Assembly: GCF_001907245.1 (NCBI RefSeq)
Contig: NZ_MQSU01000001.1
Coordinates: 513,826 to 577,825, forward strand
Direction of reading: 5' to 3'
Origin: Boudabousia liubingyangii
GTDB taxonomy: Bacteria > Actinomycetota > Actinomycetes > Actinomycetales > Actinomycetaceae
DNA length: 64,000 bases
Below the pieces are notes generated by a model. The model was not told where the DNA came from, searched no databases, and saw only the letters and a list, made by a program, of their open reading frames with translations. The position numbers and the translations under genes were made by a program. This document shows, piece after piece, positions 19,074 through 27,193 of the stretch (position 1 is the stretch's first letter; each line of letters starts with the position of its first letter).

Positions 19074-19123
19074 GCGTAGCCTCTCTGCAGTTTTGCTGGT
19101 CGGGTCAGTTAATGGTCTTACTC

Positions 19124-19151
19124 ACTGTACATCCCGTGAGTTAGTGGTCAC
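19124..19151 (-). promoter_or_regulatory. Candidate dnaA promoter
   Basis: On the minus strand GTGACC and TACAGT are separated by 16 bases, about 50 bases upstream of the dnaA ATG. The -10 element is the same hexamer as in the rpmH promoter. Confidence 0.4.
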
Positions 19152-19390
19152 ATTTTGCCATTATCTCAAACTTTCCACAAAGTTATACACAGGTTGGGGA
19201 CAACTTTTTGCCCGTTTCCGGGTTTTTGGGGCTTTTTAAGATTCGCAGAATGATGCGGATAATTTTGGATTTCCGCGGAATCTAGCCAAATTTGTCACAT
19301 CGAAAATCACATTGATGTTATTCACCTTCTTATCCACAGTTGTGAATATGGGTGTAAACTGTGAGTTCTGACGGGAGCGGCCTGTCCACA

Positions 19391-19419
19391 TTGACGTAGC
19401 TCAAAATTGGCCGTACAGT
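19391..19419 (+). promoter_or_regulatory. rpmH promoter abutting a DnaA box
   Basis: TTGACG and TACAGT with exactly 17 bases between them lie about 80 bases before rpmH. The DnaA-box-like CTGTCCACA ends one base before the -35 element, so DnaA binding could affect this promoter. Confidence 0.65.
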
Positions 19420-19500
19420 TGGATTTCGCCTGTGTTCAATACAGGCCCCATTTTGACTAAGTCGCGAACATCTAGTTCGCAACACATTAGGAGATGAATC

Positions 19501-19635
19501 GTGAAGCGGACTTTCCAGCCTAACAACCGTCGCCGCGCCAAGGTGCACGGCTTCCGTAAGCGCATGAGCACCCGCGCCGGCCGCGCCATCCTGGCTGCTC
19601 GTCGCCGTAAGGGTCGCGCCAGCATCAGCGCCTGA
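19501..19635 (+). CDS. rpmH: 50S ribosomal protein L34
   Basis: The 44-residue, highly basic protein reads [20 protein letters not shown] and then [18 protein letters not shown], the L34 signature. It is part of the large ribosomal subunit. The start is GTG with AGGAG seven bases upstream. The gene lies one base before rnpA, the usual rpmH-rnpA arrangement next to dnaA. Confidence 0.97.
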   Translation: MKRTFQPNNRRRAKVHGFRKRMSTRAGRAILAARRRKGRASISA

Positions 19636-19636
19636 C

Positions 19637-20047
19637 GTGTTGCCACGTGCGCACCGCATGGTTAAACCTGCGGACTTTACGGCAACATATCGTCGTGGCG
19701 CCACCGTGGCTACCCAGCGCATTGTTTTGCACGTACAAGCCGACAAGAGCCTAAAACAACCGGCACTTGTCGGCTTCGTCGTACCCAAAAAGGCTATCCC
19801 CAAGGCCACGGGAAGGAACCTAGTCAAACGTCGACTACGACATGCGATGCAGGCCGAACTTCCCCAACTACCCGACGGGATCAGGGTGGTGGTCCGCGCT
19901 CAGGCGGCCGCCCTAGACGCCAGTTATCAGACTTTAGTGGCGGATTTACACCACAAACTGCCCCTGGGAATCAAGCGGGCCGAAGCTAAAGCTGAACGAC
20001 AAAAACCTCTTGAGCAAAATCCGGGACTAAAAGAGGAGGCCCAATGA
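19637..20047 (+). CDS. rnpA: Ribonuclease P protein component
   Basis: The 136-residue basic protein of RNase P supports the catalytic RNA in maturing tRNA 5' ends. It shows the family signature [15 protein letters not shown] in the RNR motif region and begins [13 protein letters not shown]. The C-terminus is a charged tail extending beyond the usual ~120 residues. The GTG start lies one base after the rpmH stop; an alternative TTG follows directly. The stop overlaps yidD by four bases. Confidence 0.94.
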   Translation: MLPRAHRMVKPADFTATYRRGATVATQRIVLHVQADKSLKQPALVGFVVPKKAIPKATGRNLVKRRLRHAMQAELPQLPDGIRVVVRAQAAALDASYQTLVADLHHKLPLGIKRAEAKAERQKPLEQNPGLKEEAQ

Positions 20048-20445
20048 GCTTCCTCGCCAAACCCTTTATTGCGCTAATCCGCGGCTATCAAAAGCATATT
20101 TCGGCCGGCCGACCCAGGAAATGCCGCTACTACCCCACCTGTTCCGGGTACGCGGTTGAGGCGCTCCAAACCCACGGCCTACTAAAAGGTTTAACCTTGG
20201 GGACCTGGCGGATCCTACGCTGTAATCCCTGGTCTTTAGGGGGCGTGGACCCGGTACCGGAAAAGGGACGCTGGCGAGTAAAAGAGTTTCCCTCCTACTC
20301 GGAAATCCAGGAAGCCAGAAAAAATGGCACCCTCACAGAACTTTTGGCCGACTATCCGAACGGTGCTGAAATCGCGAAGGGACTGGGCGAAACTATGAGC
20401 GATACTAAACGCCAAAAACGCCCCAAACGCGGTTCGAATCAATAG
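20044..20445 (+). CDS. yidD: Membrane protein insertion efficiency factor YidD
   Basis: The first ~80 residues are Yid[10 protein letters not shown], then [15 protein letters not shown] and [18 protein letters not shown], with the conserved cysteines. YidD is a small peripheral membrane protein that aids insertion by YidC. The remaining ~50 residues are a charged extension ([15 protein letters not shown] onward, ending in basic residues) not found in the short family members. It is coupled to rnpA by ATGA and lies 49 bases before yidC. Confidence 0.93.
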   Translation: MSFLAKPFIALIRGYQKHISAGRPRKCRYYPTCSGYAVEALQTHGLLKGLTLGTWRILRCNPWSLGGVDPVPEKGRWRVKEFPSYSEIQEARKNGTLTELLADYPNGAEIAKGLGETMSDTKRQKRPKRGSNQ

Positions 20446-20494
20446 AATAGGCCAGTAAAGATTTTTTTATGTTAATCAATTCTCTAGGAGTCAC

Positions 20495-21898
20495 ATGCTA
20501 GCGACGCTTCTCGCGACTGAAGGAAATGCTTCGTCGCCCTCGATGATCACCAGTTACGGCTGGTACGACACCGTGCTATACCCGTTGAAGTGGATCGTCG
20601 CCTGGGTCATGGTCATTATCCACAAGTTCCTCACCCTGATTGGGATTCCCAACGGTCCGGGCATCGGCTGGATTCTATCGATCGTGCTACTGACCGTAGC
20701 CGTTCGTTTGGCTATTTTCCCGCTGTTTACCAAGCAGATTCGCTCGCAGCGGGCTATGCAGGCGCTGGCTCCTGAGATCAAGAAGCTGCAGGCTCGCTAC
20801 AAGGGCAAGAACGATACTGCTTCTAAGCAGGCTCAGCAGCAGGAACTAATGGCACTCTACAAGGAGCACGGCACCTCGCCCTTCGCTTCCTGTTTGCCGA
20901 TCCTAGTTCAGATCCCGATCTTTACCGCACTATTCCGCGTGCTCGCGGCCACCGCCGGTATTGAAACTGGTGACTACACCAAGGCTTCTGGCCGGACCTC
21001 CATTGGTCCGCTAGATAAGGCCATGGCTATCGACATTAACAGCACCAAGCTTTTCGGTGCGAACATGATCGAAACCTTCTCTACCGCGGCCACCAACCAG
21101 TCCAAGATTGTGATTGGCGTGCTCATCCTGATCATGGTTTTGACTCAGTTCTTCACCATGCGTCAGATCTCCGTAAAGAACATGCCGGCTTCTGCCCTAG
21201 AGGGCCCGCAGGCCAATGTTCAGAAGACCATGATGTACATCATGCCGCTGTTCATCGGTATGACCGGTTTCTTCTTCCAGGTTGGTCTACTGCTCTACAT
21301 GCTGACCACCAACTTCTTCACCCTGGGCCAGCAGCTCTGGGCCATTAGCGCCATGCCGACCCCCGGTTCGGAAGCCTACAAGAAGTGGCACGCTAAGCAG
21401 CAGGCTAAGTACGACACCTTCTTTACTCAGGTCACCGCTGAATACGACCAGAAGCTCGCTAACGTGGGCGCTGATCAGCAGGTTACCGATCTAGAAGCAG
21501 CCCGCGAAGAGCTCATCATTGAACGCGATGAAAAGCTTCGTCTAGAGCGTGTCCGCCTGGGCCTTGAAGAAAAGAACAAGAAGGTCGAAGTTCAGACTCA
21601 GACTGGCCCGCGCGTACAGCCCACTCGCAAGCCGCGTGCGGCCCGTAAGAACTCTGGCAACCCGGCAAAGAACCAGCGTTCCCAGCAGAACGCGCAGGAC
21701 GATTACGATGCAGAGCTGGACGCAAACGGGCAAGATAGTGAAGAAGGACTTTCGGCAGAAGAGATTGCTCGTCGTCGTGCTGAGCGTCGCGCCGCCGAAC
21801 GTGCCCGCAAGGCCGCTCAGCGTGAAGCTAAGATGAAGGCTCGCGAAGAACGTCTACGTAAGCAGGGTCGTCGCCCCGGCGACATGGAATTAGGCTGA
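20495..21898 (+). CDS. yidC: Membrane protein insertase YidC/Oxa1
   Basis: The 467-residue insertase lacks the large periplasmic domain of proteobacterial YidC, as expected for Gram-positives. Membrane helices lie at about 25-50, 55-75, 130-150, 205-225 and 245-275. The FPLFTKQIRSQRAMQ segment and the cytoplasmic hairpin (KKLQARYKGKND) are typical. The C-terminal ~170 residues form a long charged, basic and partly coiled-coil tail that may contact ribosomes. The ATG has AGGAG upstream. Confidence 0.95.
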   Translation: MLATLLATEGNASSPSMITSYGWYDTVLYPLKWIVAWVMVIIHKFLTLIGIPNGPGIGWILSIVLLTVAVRLAIFPLFTKQIRSQRAMQALAPEIKKLQARYKGKNDTASKQAQQQELMALYKEHGTSPFASCLPILVQIPIFTALFRVLAATAGIETGDYTKASGRTSIGPLDKAMAIDINSTKLFGANMIETFSTAATNQSKIVIGVLILIMVLTQFFTMRQISVKNMPASALEGPQANVQKTMMYIMPLFIGMTGFFFQVGLLLYMLTTNFFTLGQQLWAISAMPTPGSEAYKKWHAKQQAKYDTFFTQVTAEYDQKLANVGADQQVTDLEAAREELIIERDEKLRLERVRLGLEEKNKKVEVQTQTGPRVQPTRKPRAARKNSGNPAKNQRSQQNAQDDYDAELDANGQDSEEGLSAEEIARRRAERRAAERARKAAQREAKMKAREERLRKQGRRPGDMELG

Positions 21899-21922
21899 AA
21901 AGTCACGGAAAGGTGAATAAAT

Positions 21923-22453
21923 ATGTCAACTGAAAAAACTGAGTTGATTAAGCGCCTGGAGGCCGAGGGTGATATTGCCGCGGACTACCTGGAAGAACTC
22001 CTAGACATCATTGACGTGGGCGGAGAGTTCGAAATCGACGTGGAACGCGATCGCGCTACCGTGGAAATCGTCGACGATGAAGACGAACGCGAACTACGCC
22101 GCCTCGTTGGTCGTGATGGTGCCGTCCTAGACGCACTACAGGAACTAACTCGCCTGGTAGTCCAGAATGAGACTGGCGAGCGCTCTCGCCTAATGCTAGA
22201 CATTGCCGGCCACCGTAAGGCTCAGCGTCAGCGTCTAGCTGCCATCGCGGAAGAGGCTGTTACCCGCGCCCAGGCTACCGGTGAGCCGGTCCGCCTCGAG
22301 CCCATGAACCCCTTCGAACGCAAGGTTTGCCACGATGTGGTTTCCGCTGCGGGTCTTTTCTCTGACTCTGAGGGCACCCCGCCTAACCGTCGCGTGGTCA
22401 TCTACCTGGAAGAACCTGAGGTTCTGGTAGACGAGGAAGACGACGAAGCGTGA
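21923..22453 (+). CDS. jag: Jag/KhpB-like RNA-binding protein with KH and R3H domains
   Basis: The 176-residue protein starts with a short acidic segment. A Jag-type KH domain follows (about 30-100, LVGRDGAVLDALQELTRLVV in place of GXXG-type contact residues), then an R3H domain (about 105-165, EPMNPFERKVCHDVVSA). These proteins bind RNA and influence division and cell shape. It is placed between yidC and rsmG as in most actinobacteria. The stop overlaps rsmG. Confidence 0.92.
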   Translation: MSTEKTELIKRLEAEGDIAADYLEELLDIIDVGGEFEIDVERDRATVEIVDDEDERELRRLVGRDGAVLDALQELTRLVVQNETGERSRLMLDIAGHRKAQRQRLAAIAEEAVTRAQATGEPVRLEPMNPFERKVCHDVVSAAGLFSDSEGTPPNRRVVIYLEEPEVLVDEEDDEA

Positions 22454-23085
22454 GCGAAGAATTAACCGTTGATGTCCCCACGGAGGGCATGCGTGAACTG
22501 TTCGGTCCCCACTTTGGGCAGATCGAGCACTTCGCGCAGATGCTCATTGACGAGGGTGAGTTGCGTGGCCTGATTGGTCCGCGTGAGTTGCCGCGTTTGT
22601 GGGGACGCCACTTGGTTAACTCGGCGGCGATTGTGCCTTTCTTGCCGTCGCGCGGGACCGTGGCGGACGTTGGTTCCGGGGCTGGTTTCCCCGGGATTGT
22701 CGCCGCGGCTATGCGTCCAGATCTGGAGTTTCATCTGATCGAGCCCATGGAGCGTCGCATTAACTGGCTGGAGCTAGTGGTGGCGGAACTGGGCTTGGAC
22801 AACGTCCAGCTGCGGCACATGCGTGCAGAAGAGTTGCACAAACGTGAAAGCTTTGATGTGGTGACCGCTCGTGCGGTGGCCGCGATGGATAAGCTGGCTC
22901 GCTTTACCGCACCTTTGATTGTTCGCGGTGGACAGCTGGTGGCCCTGAAGGGTCAGAGCGTCGAGGACGAGCTAGAAAAGGCCAAGTACGTCTTGAAGAA
23001 ACTGCATCTAGTGGACGTGAGCGTTAACGAGGTAGAGGTGCCGGACGCCCCGGCTACTATCGTGGTTACCGCCAAGAAGGCCTAG
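22450..23085 (+). CDS. rsmG: 16S rRNA (guanine-N7) methyltransferase RsmG
   Basis: The 211-residue SAM-dependent methyltransferase modifies G527 of 16S rRNA. It has the SAM-binding DVGSGAGFPGIVAA motif (about 74-87), LIEPMERRINWL and the VTARAVAAMDKL motif. Loss of this enzyme gives low-level streptomycin resistance in other species. The GTG start overlaps the jag stop (GTGA). A strong terminator follows before parA. Confidence 0.95.
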   Translation: MSEELTVDVPTEGMRELFGPHFGQIEHFAQMLIDEGELRGLIGPRELPRLWGRHLVNSAAIVPFLPSRGTVADVGSGAGFPGIVAAAMRPDLEFHLIEPMERRINWLELVVAELGLDNVQLRHMRAEELHKRESFDVVTARAVAAMDKLARFTAPLIVRGGQLVALKGQSVEDELEKAKYVLKKLHLVDVSVNEVEVPDAPATIVVTAKKA

Positions 23086-23160
23086 GACGTAGTTTTCACG
23101 CGGTTTACTTGGTTTAAGCCCTGGCTGAGTTTTTAGCTTCTGGGTTATCCCCAATTTCGC

Positions 23161-23196
23161 TATCCCCATACCTTCGGGTGTGGGGATAAGTTTTTT
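23161..23196 (+). terminator. Rho-independent terminator between rsmG and parA
   Basis: TATCCCCATACC, a TTCG tetraloop and GGTGTGGGGATA form a 12-pair stem, followed by TTTTTT. It separates the rpmH-rsmG block from parAB. Confidence 0.9.
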
Positions 23197-23280
23197 GTGC
23201 TCAGTCCGTTAAACTTGAAACGTTAATTGTCTTTACTTTAAGACATGGTTTCAGTGCCAGTTTTAGAAAGGTGCCTAAGC

Positions 23281-24162
23281 GTGAGTTCAGCTGTTCCGGA
23301 TACCCCTTTAGCTAATGCTTTGGCGCGCAATGCCAAGGATTTAGCGGCTTTAGCGCGGACTGAGTTTCCGCGTCCGAAACAGCCGGTGGTAATGACTTTC
23401 GCAAACCAAAAGGGTGGCGTCGGTAAGACCACCTCGGCCGTTAACGTGGCTGCGGCACTGGCCGATGCGGGCCTTGAGGTCGTGTTGATCGATATTGACC
23501 CGCAGGGTAATGCGTCCACAGCTCTGGGGGCTGAGCATCACGCGGGAACCCCCAGTATCTATGAGGTGCTTTTGGACGGGACTCCCCTGGCTGAGGTTTT
23601 GCAGCCCTGCCCGGATTTGGCCCACCTGCGCGTCTGCCCGGCCACCTTGGACCTTTCTGGGGCCGAGGTCGAGCTGGTAGATGTTCCTAATCGTGAATAC
23701 CTTTTGGAACGCGCCCTACGTTCGTTCTTGCGGGCGGAACCGGAAGTTGACTACGTGATTATTGACTGCCCGCCGTCTTTGGGCATGTTGACTTTGAATG
23801 CTTTTGTGGCCGCCCGGGAGGTTTTGATTCCTATCCAGGCTGAGTACTACGCCCTTGAGGGGCTAAGTTCGCTTTTGCGTGCGATTGAGCGGATTAAGGT
23901 GAAGCTGAATCCCGAACTGCGGGTTTCCAATATCTTGGTGACCATGTTTGACGGGCGGACTAATCTATCCCGTGAGGTAATGGCAGAGGTTCAGAATCAC
24001 TTCGGTAAGCAGTTGATTCATACGCCTATTCCTCGTTCGGTGCGCTTGTCAGAGGCACCTAGCTACTCACAGTCGGTGATTAGTTATGATCCACGTTCTA
24101 CTGGTGCAATTGCCTATCGCAAGGCCGCGTTAGAAATTGCGATTCGTTTTGGAGGTAAGTAA
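23281..24162 (+). CDS. parA: Chromosome partitioning ATPase ParA
   Basis: The 293-residue deviant Walker ATPase has FANQKGGVGKTTSAVNVA (the signature lysine precedes GKTT), LIDIDPQGNAST and DYVIIDCPPSLG. ParA pulls ParB-bound origins apart using ATP. The chosen start is the GTG at 23281, which has AGAAAGG upstream. An in-frame ATG at 23245 has no ribosome site and lies where the promoter might be; it would add 12 residues. It lies two bases before parB. Confidence 0.93.
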   Translation: MSSAVPDTPLANALARNAKDLAALARTEFPRPKQPVVMTFANQKGGVGKTTSAVNVAAALADAGLEVVLIDIDPQGNASTALGAEHHAGTPSIYEVLLDGTPLAEVLQPCPDLAHLRVCPATLDLSGAEVELVDVPNREYLLERALRSFLRAEPEVDYVIIDCPPSLGMLTLNAFVAAREVLIPIQAEYYALEGLSSLLRAIERIKVKLNPELRVSNILVTMFDGRTNLSREVMAEVQNHFGKQLIHTPIPRSVRLSEAPSYSQSVISYDPRSTGAIAYRKAALEIAIRFGGK

Positions 24163-24164
24163 AG

Positions 24165-25955
24165 ATGGCAACTAAGAAACGTGGTGGCCTAGGACGCGGC
24201 CTTTCCGCTCTGATTCCCGATTCCCAGGTGGAAGAAGCGCCGCCCAGCGATCCCTTAGATGTCTTCTTCCCGTCGGCAAATGTTTCACGTGAAACAAATT
24301 CGGGTTCCGCAGCGAAGACGCAGCGCTCAAGCTCAGATGCTACCGAAGGTCGCGGCGCTGTCACCCGGAGCCAGTCAGTACGTGCATCACGGGCTACCTC
24401 TACTCTTGATGAACTTCTAGGCCCTGATTCAGATGCCTTGAATCCCGAAGATACTTCAAAGTACGGTGGCTTAAGTGTACTGGGTGATCCGACTGAGGAT
24501 CCTACGCCAGAGGTCGAAGCAGAACAGCCAAAGCGTCGCAGCGTTCGCGATTTACTAGATGCACCAAAGGACCGCGCTCGTGCTAAGAAGACGAGTCGTG
24601 GTGCACGTGGTAGCGCTTCCCGTGATGCTGCTAAGAAGTCTGAAGCCGCTGCCAAGGAAGCAAATGTTTCACGTGAAACAATTTCTGTGGAACAGAAATC
24701 CTCGGCTAAGGCATCCCCGTCTAAAGCTGAATCGACTCGTAAGGCTCAGGTCGAAGCAAAGCAGGCAGGCACTAAAAAGGCCTCTGCGACTAAAGCAGAA
24801 GTTACTCGCAAGTCGACTGCCACTAAGGCTACTGCCACTAAGGCTACTGCCACTAAAACGGCAGGTTCATCAGCCATCGCCAGTAAGACTTCAGCCAAGT
24901 CATCTGTAAAATCTGGCAGTAATGATGTCGGAAAGACTGCTGCTTCAGTAGTTGAGGAAGCAAATGTTTCACGTGAAACAATTTCCGATTCCGTGGAACT
25001 AGCTCCCGTGCCCGGTGCCAGCTTTGGTCAGATTCCCATCTGGTCGATCATTCCTAACCGGGTACAGCCCCGTACTATCTTCGATCCGGAAGATCTACAG
25101 GAGCTGATGGATTCTATCCGCGAGGTCGGAATCCTACAGCCCATTGTGATTCGCCCCTTGCCGGAGGCCGAAGCAAAACAGATCTATCAAGACCGTCTTG
25201 CGCAAGCTGAAAGCCGGGTGGAAGTCCCAGAGATTGACGAACCGCTAAAGGCAGAAGGCGATCTTGAAGCCCTACTTACGGTTGAGCAGCTCAAGCAGGC
25301 CGGTGTACCCCGATACGAACTCATTATGGGTGAACGTCGTCTGCGCGCTTCGCGTCTAGCTGGCCTAGAAACCATCCCGGCCATTATTCGTCGTACTGAA
25401 GATTCAGACCTGCTGCGCGATGCACTACTAGAAAACCTGCACCGGGCACAGCTAAACCCCATCGAAGAAGCTGCCGCCTACCAGCAGCTAATGGAAGACT
25501 TCGGTTGTACCCAGGAACAGCTGTCGGTAAAGATTGCACGTTCTCGCCCCCAAATCGCGAACACCATGCGTTTGCTGAAGCTTCCTGGTTCAGTCCAGCG
25601 GATGCTCGCCGGTGGGACGATCAGTGCCGGTCATGCCCGTGCGCTACTGCGCCTTGAGGAAGCTGCGGATATGCAGATCTTGGCGGAACGCATTGTGGCC
25701 GAAGGCCTCTCTGTACGTACTGTAGAAGAGCTTGTGGCTATGGGTGCGGTACGTGGTGCTGCTGGGAAGGCAAAGCGGGCACCCAAGCCCCGCAACCTAC
25801 CTGACCACCTACAGCGCTTCGCCACCGATCTAGGTGACCGGCTAGATACCCGCGTCAATATTCAACTAGGCAAGCACAAGTCGAAGATCATCATTGAATC
25901 AGCGGACCCGGCTGACCTAGAACGCATCATTAGCATCCTAGAAGGCAAAGCCTAA
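24165..25955 (+). CDS. parB: Chromosome partitioning protein ParB with long N-terminal extension
   Basis: The conserved part starts near residue 286: IPIWSIIPNRVQPRTIFD, the CTP-binding box GERRLRAS (about 390), ENLHRAQLNPIEEA, a helix-turn-helix that reads parS (about 440-480), and a dimerisation end. About 50 extra residues (from IRPLPEAEAKQIYQD) sit between the first CTPase strand and GERRLRA, where most ParBs have a short loop. Residues about 20-280 are a disordered Lys/Ala/Ser/Thr linker with a tandem ATKAT repeat. The peptide NVSRET occurs at 39-44, 167-172 and 267-272, each written by a perfect parS site within the gene. ParB loads on parS and spreads as a CTP-driven clamp. Confidence 0.95.
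   Translation: MATKKRGGLGRGLSALIPDSQVEEAPPSDPLDVFFPSANVSRETNSGSAAKTQRSSSDATEGRGAVTRSQSVRASRATSTLDELLGPDSDALNPEDTSKYGGLSVLGDPTEDPTPEVEAEQPKRRSVRDLLDAPKDRARAKKTSRGARGSASRDAAKKSEAAAKEANVSRETISVEQKSSAKASPSKAESTRKAQVEAKQAGTKKASATKAEVTRKSTATKATATKATATKTAGSSAIASKTSAKSSVKSGSNDVGKTAASVVEEANVSRETISDSVELAPVPGASFGQIPIWSIIPNRVQPRTIFDPEDLQELMDSIREVGILQPIVIRPLPEAEAKQIYQDRLAQAESRVEVPEIDEPLKAEGDLEALLTVEQLKQAGVPRYELIMGERRLRASRLAGLETIPAIIRRTEDSDLLRDALLENLHRAQLNPIEEAAAYQQLMEDFGCTQEQLSVKIARSRPQIANTMRLLKLPGSVQRMLAGGTISAGHARALLRLEEAADMQILAERIVAEGLSVRTVEELVAMGAVRGAAGKAKRAPKPRNLPDHLQRFATDLGDRLDTRVNIQLGKHKSKIIIESADPADLERIISILEGKA
24281..24296. promoter_or_regulatory. parS site 1 (inside parB)
   Basis: TGTTTCACGTGAAACA is the exact 16-base palindrome bound by ParB. 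It lies in frame in parB codons 39-45. Confidence 0.96.
24665..24680. promoter_or_regulatory. parS site 2 (inside parB)
   Basis: An exact parS palindrome lies 384 bases after site 1, in the same reading frame, and encodes NVSRET followed by IS. Confidence 0.96.
24816..24857 (+). repeat. 15-bp tandem repeat in the parB linker
   Basis: The unit ACTGCCACTAAGGCT is repeated twice exactly and a third time in part, encoding Thr-Ala-Thr-Lys-Ala. It keeps the reading frame and would allow linker length changes by slippage. Confidence 0.85.
24965..24980. promoter_or_regulatory. parS site 3 (inside parB)
   Basis: An exact parS palindrome lies 300 bases after site 2, again in frame and encoding NVSRETIS. 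Confidence 0.96.
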
Positions 25956-25970
25956 GTTTCACGTGAACCT
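25955..25970. promoter_or_regulatory. Degenerate parS-like site at the parB stop
   Basis: AGTTTCACGTGAACCT keeps the central TTTCACGTGAA of parS but differs from it at three outer positions. It overlaps the end of parB. It may be a decayed site. Confidence 0.5.
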
Positions 25971-26011
25971 AAGATAACCACTTAGCTTGCTAGGCATTGA
26001 AGCAAATAGTT

Positions 26012-26046
26012 TTGGGCCCCACCAAGAGTTACTTGGTGGGGCCCAA
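26012..26046. terminator. Hairpin between convergent parB and ddl
   Basis: TTGGGCCCCACCAAG, a five-base loop and CTTGGTGGGGCCCAA form a perfect 15-pair stem between two convergent genes. Neither side has a good T-run, so it is probably a bidirectional terminator of the hairpin-only type. Confidence 0.65.
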
Positions 26047-26064
26047 TGCTTTACCAGCTAGCTA

Positions 26065-26124
26065 TATTTCACCTTGTGTTCAACCAGCAAGTGTTATATC
26101 ACCTGGTGTTCTGTCAGCTTGTGT
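26065..26124 (+). repeat. Imperfect tandem duplication of a 30-bp unit
   Basis: 26065-26094 and 26095-26124 are adjacent 30-base units matching at 23 of 30 positions, both with the pattern TAT-x-TCACCT-x-GTGTTC and CAGC-x-x-GTGT. AGCTAGC lies just before and just after the pair. It lies in the non-coding gap between parB and ddl. Confidence 0.7.
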
Positions 26125-26165
26125 TTTAAGAGCTAGCGATAGTGACTAAGGCTGCTGTTTAGAGT

Positions 26166-27188
26166 TCAGGATTGAGCAGCCTGGCGAACGATATTCATTA
26201 GGACCGACTCTAGCCCGGTAGCAGCCTCGGCAGCCTGCGGGAATAACGACATCTCAGTCATACCCGGGGTGACATTCGCGTCGATAAACCAAGCCCGATC
26301 CTGGTCATCCAAAATCAAGTCAATGCGCGCAAAATGACGCATCCCCAAGACCTGGCCAACCAGCTCTGCCGCCTCAGTAACCGCCTGCAACTGGGTCTCA
26401 GATAGACGTGCCGGTGCGTAGAAGATAGAACGACCGGTCTCATAGCGGGCACTGAAATCGTACTCGCCACCCTCGATCTCAATCTCTACCGGCGGCAGTG
26501 CCTTAAGGCCATCACCCTGATCAGCAAGGGAAACGGCAATCTCTTTACCGTGTACTAACTTTTCCACCATGGCGGTATCACAGTAGGCAAAAGCATCGAT
26601 TAGGGCCAAACGCAGTTCCTCTACGTCCTTAACCCTAGTAACACCCAAGCTGGAGCCACCATTGGCGGGCTTTACTACCAAGGGGAAATCCAAGGTAGAG
26701 ACAATCGCATCAATCAGGTTCGGAGCGCCCACCTGCTTGAACAGCGCACGCGGAAGCGCCACTGCCTCTGGGCTTAGTCCGCCCGCACGTAGCACTTCTG
26801 CCTTGGCATGCGGTTTAAAGGAAGCGATGGAAGACTCTTCCGCCGGGGTGCCCACAAAGGGCAGGGAAAGCAGTGGCGGGATGGTCTGCAGTGAACCATC
26901 TTCACCAATGCCACCGTGTACCAGGGGCCAAGCCAGATCAAAGTTTCCCTTGCGTAGGTTCGGAATCAAGGTGGAATCGAAGTCTAGAACTTCCACCTCA
27001 AAACCGGCATTACGTAGTGCTAGAGCTACGGTGTGCGCACTCTTTAGAGAAATGTCGCGTTCATGGGTGACACCACCGGTAATGACGGCAATCCGTAGTC
27101 CATCTTTGGTTGCGGCAGAGTTAGCTTCAGTGGAGGCTGCGACTGCTGCTTCAGAAATTGTTTCACGTGAAACATTTAGTTCAGTCAT
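26166..27188 (-). CDS. ddl: D-alanine--D-alanine ligase
   Basis: The 340-residue ATP-grasp ligase makes the D-Ala-D-Ala end of the peptidoglycan precursor in the cytoplasm. It has GGVTHERDISLKSA near the start, LVHGGIGEDGSLQ, VVKPANGGSSLGVTRV and the metal-binding FIDANVTPGMTEMS. The enzyme proper starts near residue 29 (LRIAVITGG). The extra N-terminal segment holds NVSRETIS at residues 5-12, which is written by a perfect parS site. It lies five bases after the aminotransferase gene and is co-transcribed with it. Confidence 0.93.
   Translation of the reverse strand: MTELNVSRETISEAAVAASTEANSAATKDGLRIAVITGGVTHERDISLKSAHTVALALRNAGFEVEVLDFDSTLIPNLRKGNFDLAWPLVHGGIGEDGSLQTIPPLLSLPFVGTPAEESSIASFKPHAKAEVLRAGGLSPEAVALPRALFKQVGAPNLIDAIVSTLDFPLVVKPANGGSSLGVTRVKDVEELRLALIDAFAYCDTAMVEKLVHGKEIAVSLADQGDGLKALPPVEIEIEGGEYDFSARYETGRSIFYAPARLSETQLQAVTEAAELVGQVLGMRHFARIDLILDDQDRAWFIDANVTPGMTEMSLFPQAAEAATGLESVLMNIVRQAAQS
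27159..27174. promoter_or_regulatory. parS site 4 (inside the ddl 5' coding region)
   Basis: This exact parS palindrome lies in codons 5-10 of ddl, about 2.2 kb from site 3. It is read as NVSRET on the minus strand, just as the three parB copies are read on the plus strand. Confidence 0.96.
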
Positions 27189-27193
27189 GGGTC

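Larger units (their letters stand above)
19074..19500. other. dnaA-rpmH intergenic region with DnaA boxes and divergent promoters
   Basis: This gene-free stretch between the divergent dnaA and rpmH holds an exact DnaA box TTATCCACA (19330-19338), one-mismatch boxes TTATACACA (19183-19191) and CTGTCCACA (19382-19390), and an AT-rich stretch at about 19236-19330. It must carry both promoters. The boxes fit autorepression of dnaA, or a second half of a split origin. Confidence 0.65.

Noticed and set aside
24281..24980. CRISPR-like array (same palindrome three times)
   Set aside because: The repeats are 16-base parS palindromes spaced 384 and 300 bases apart within an open parB gene; spacers are coding and far too long.
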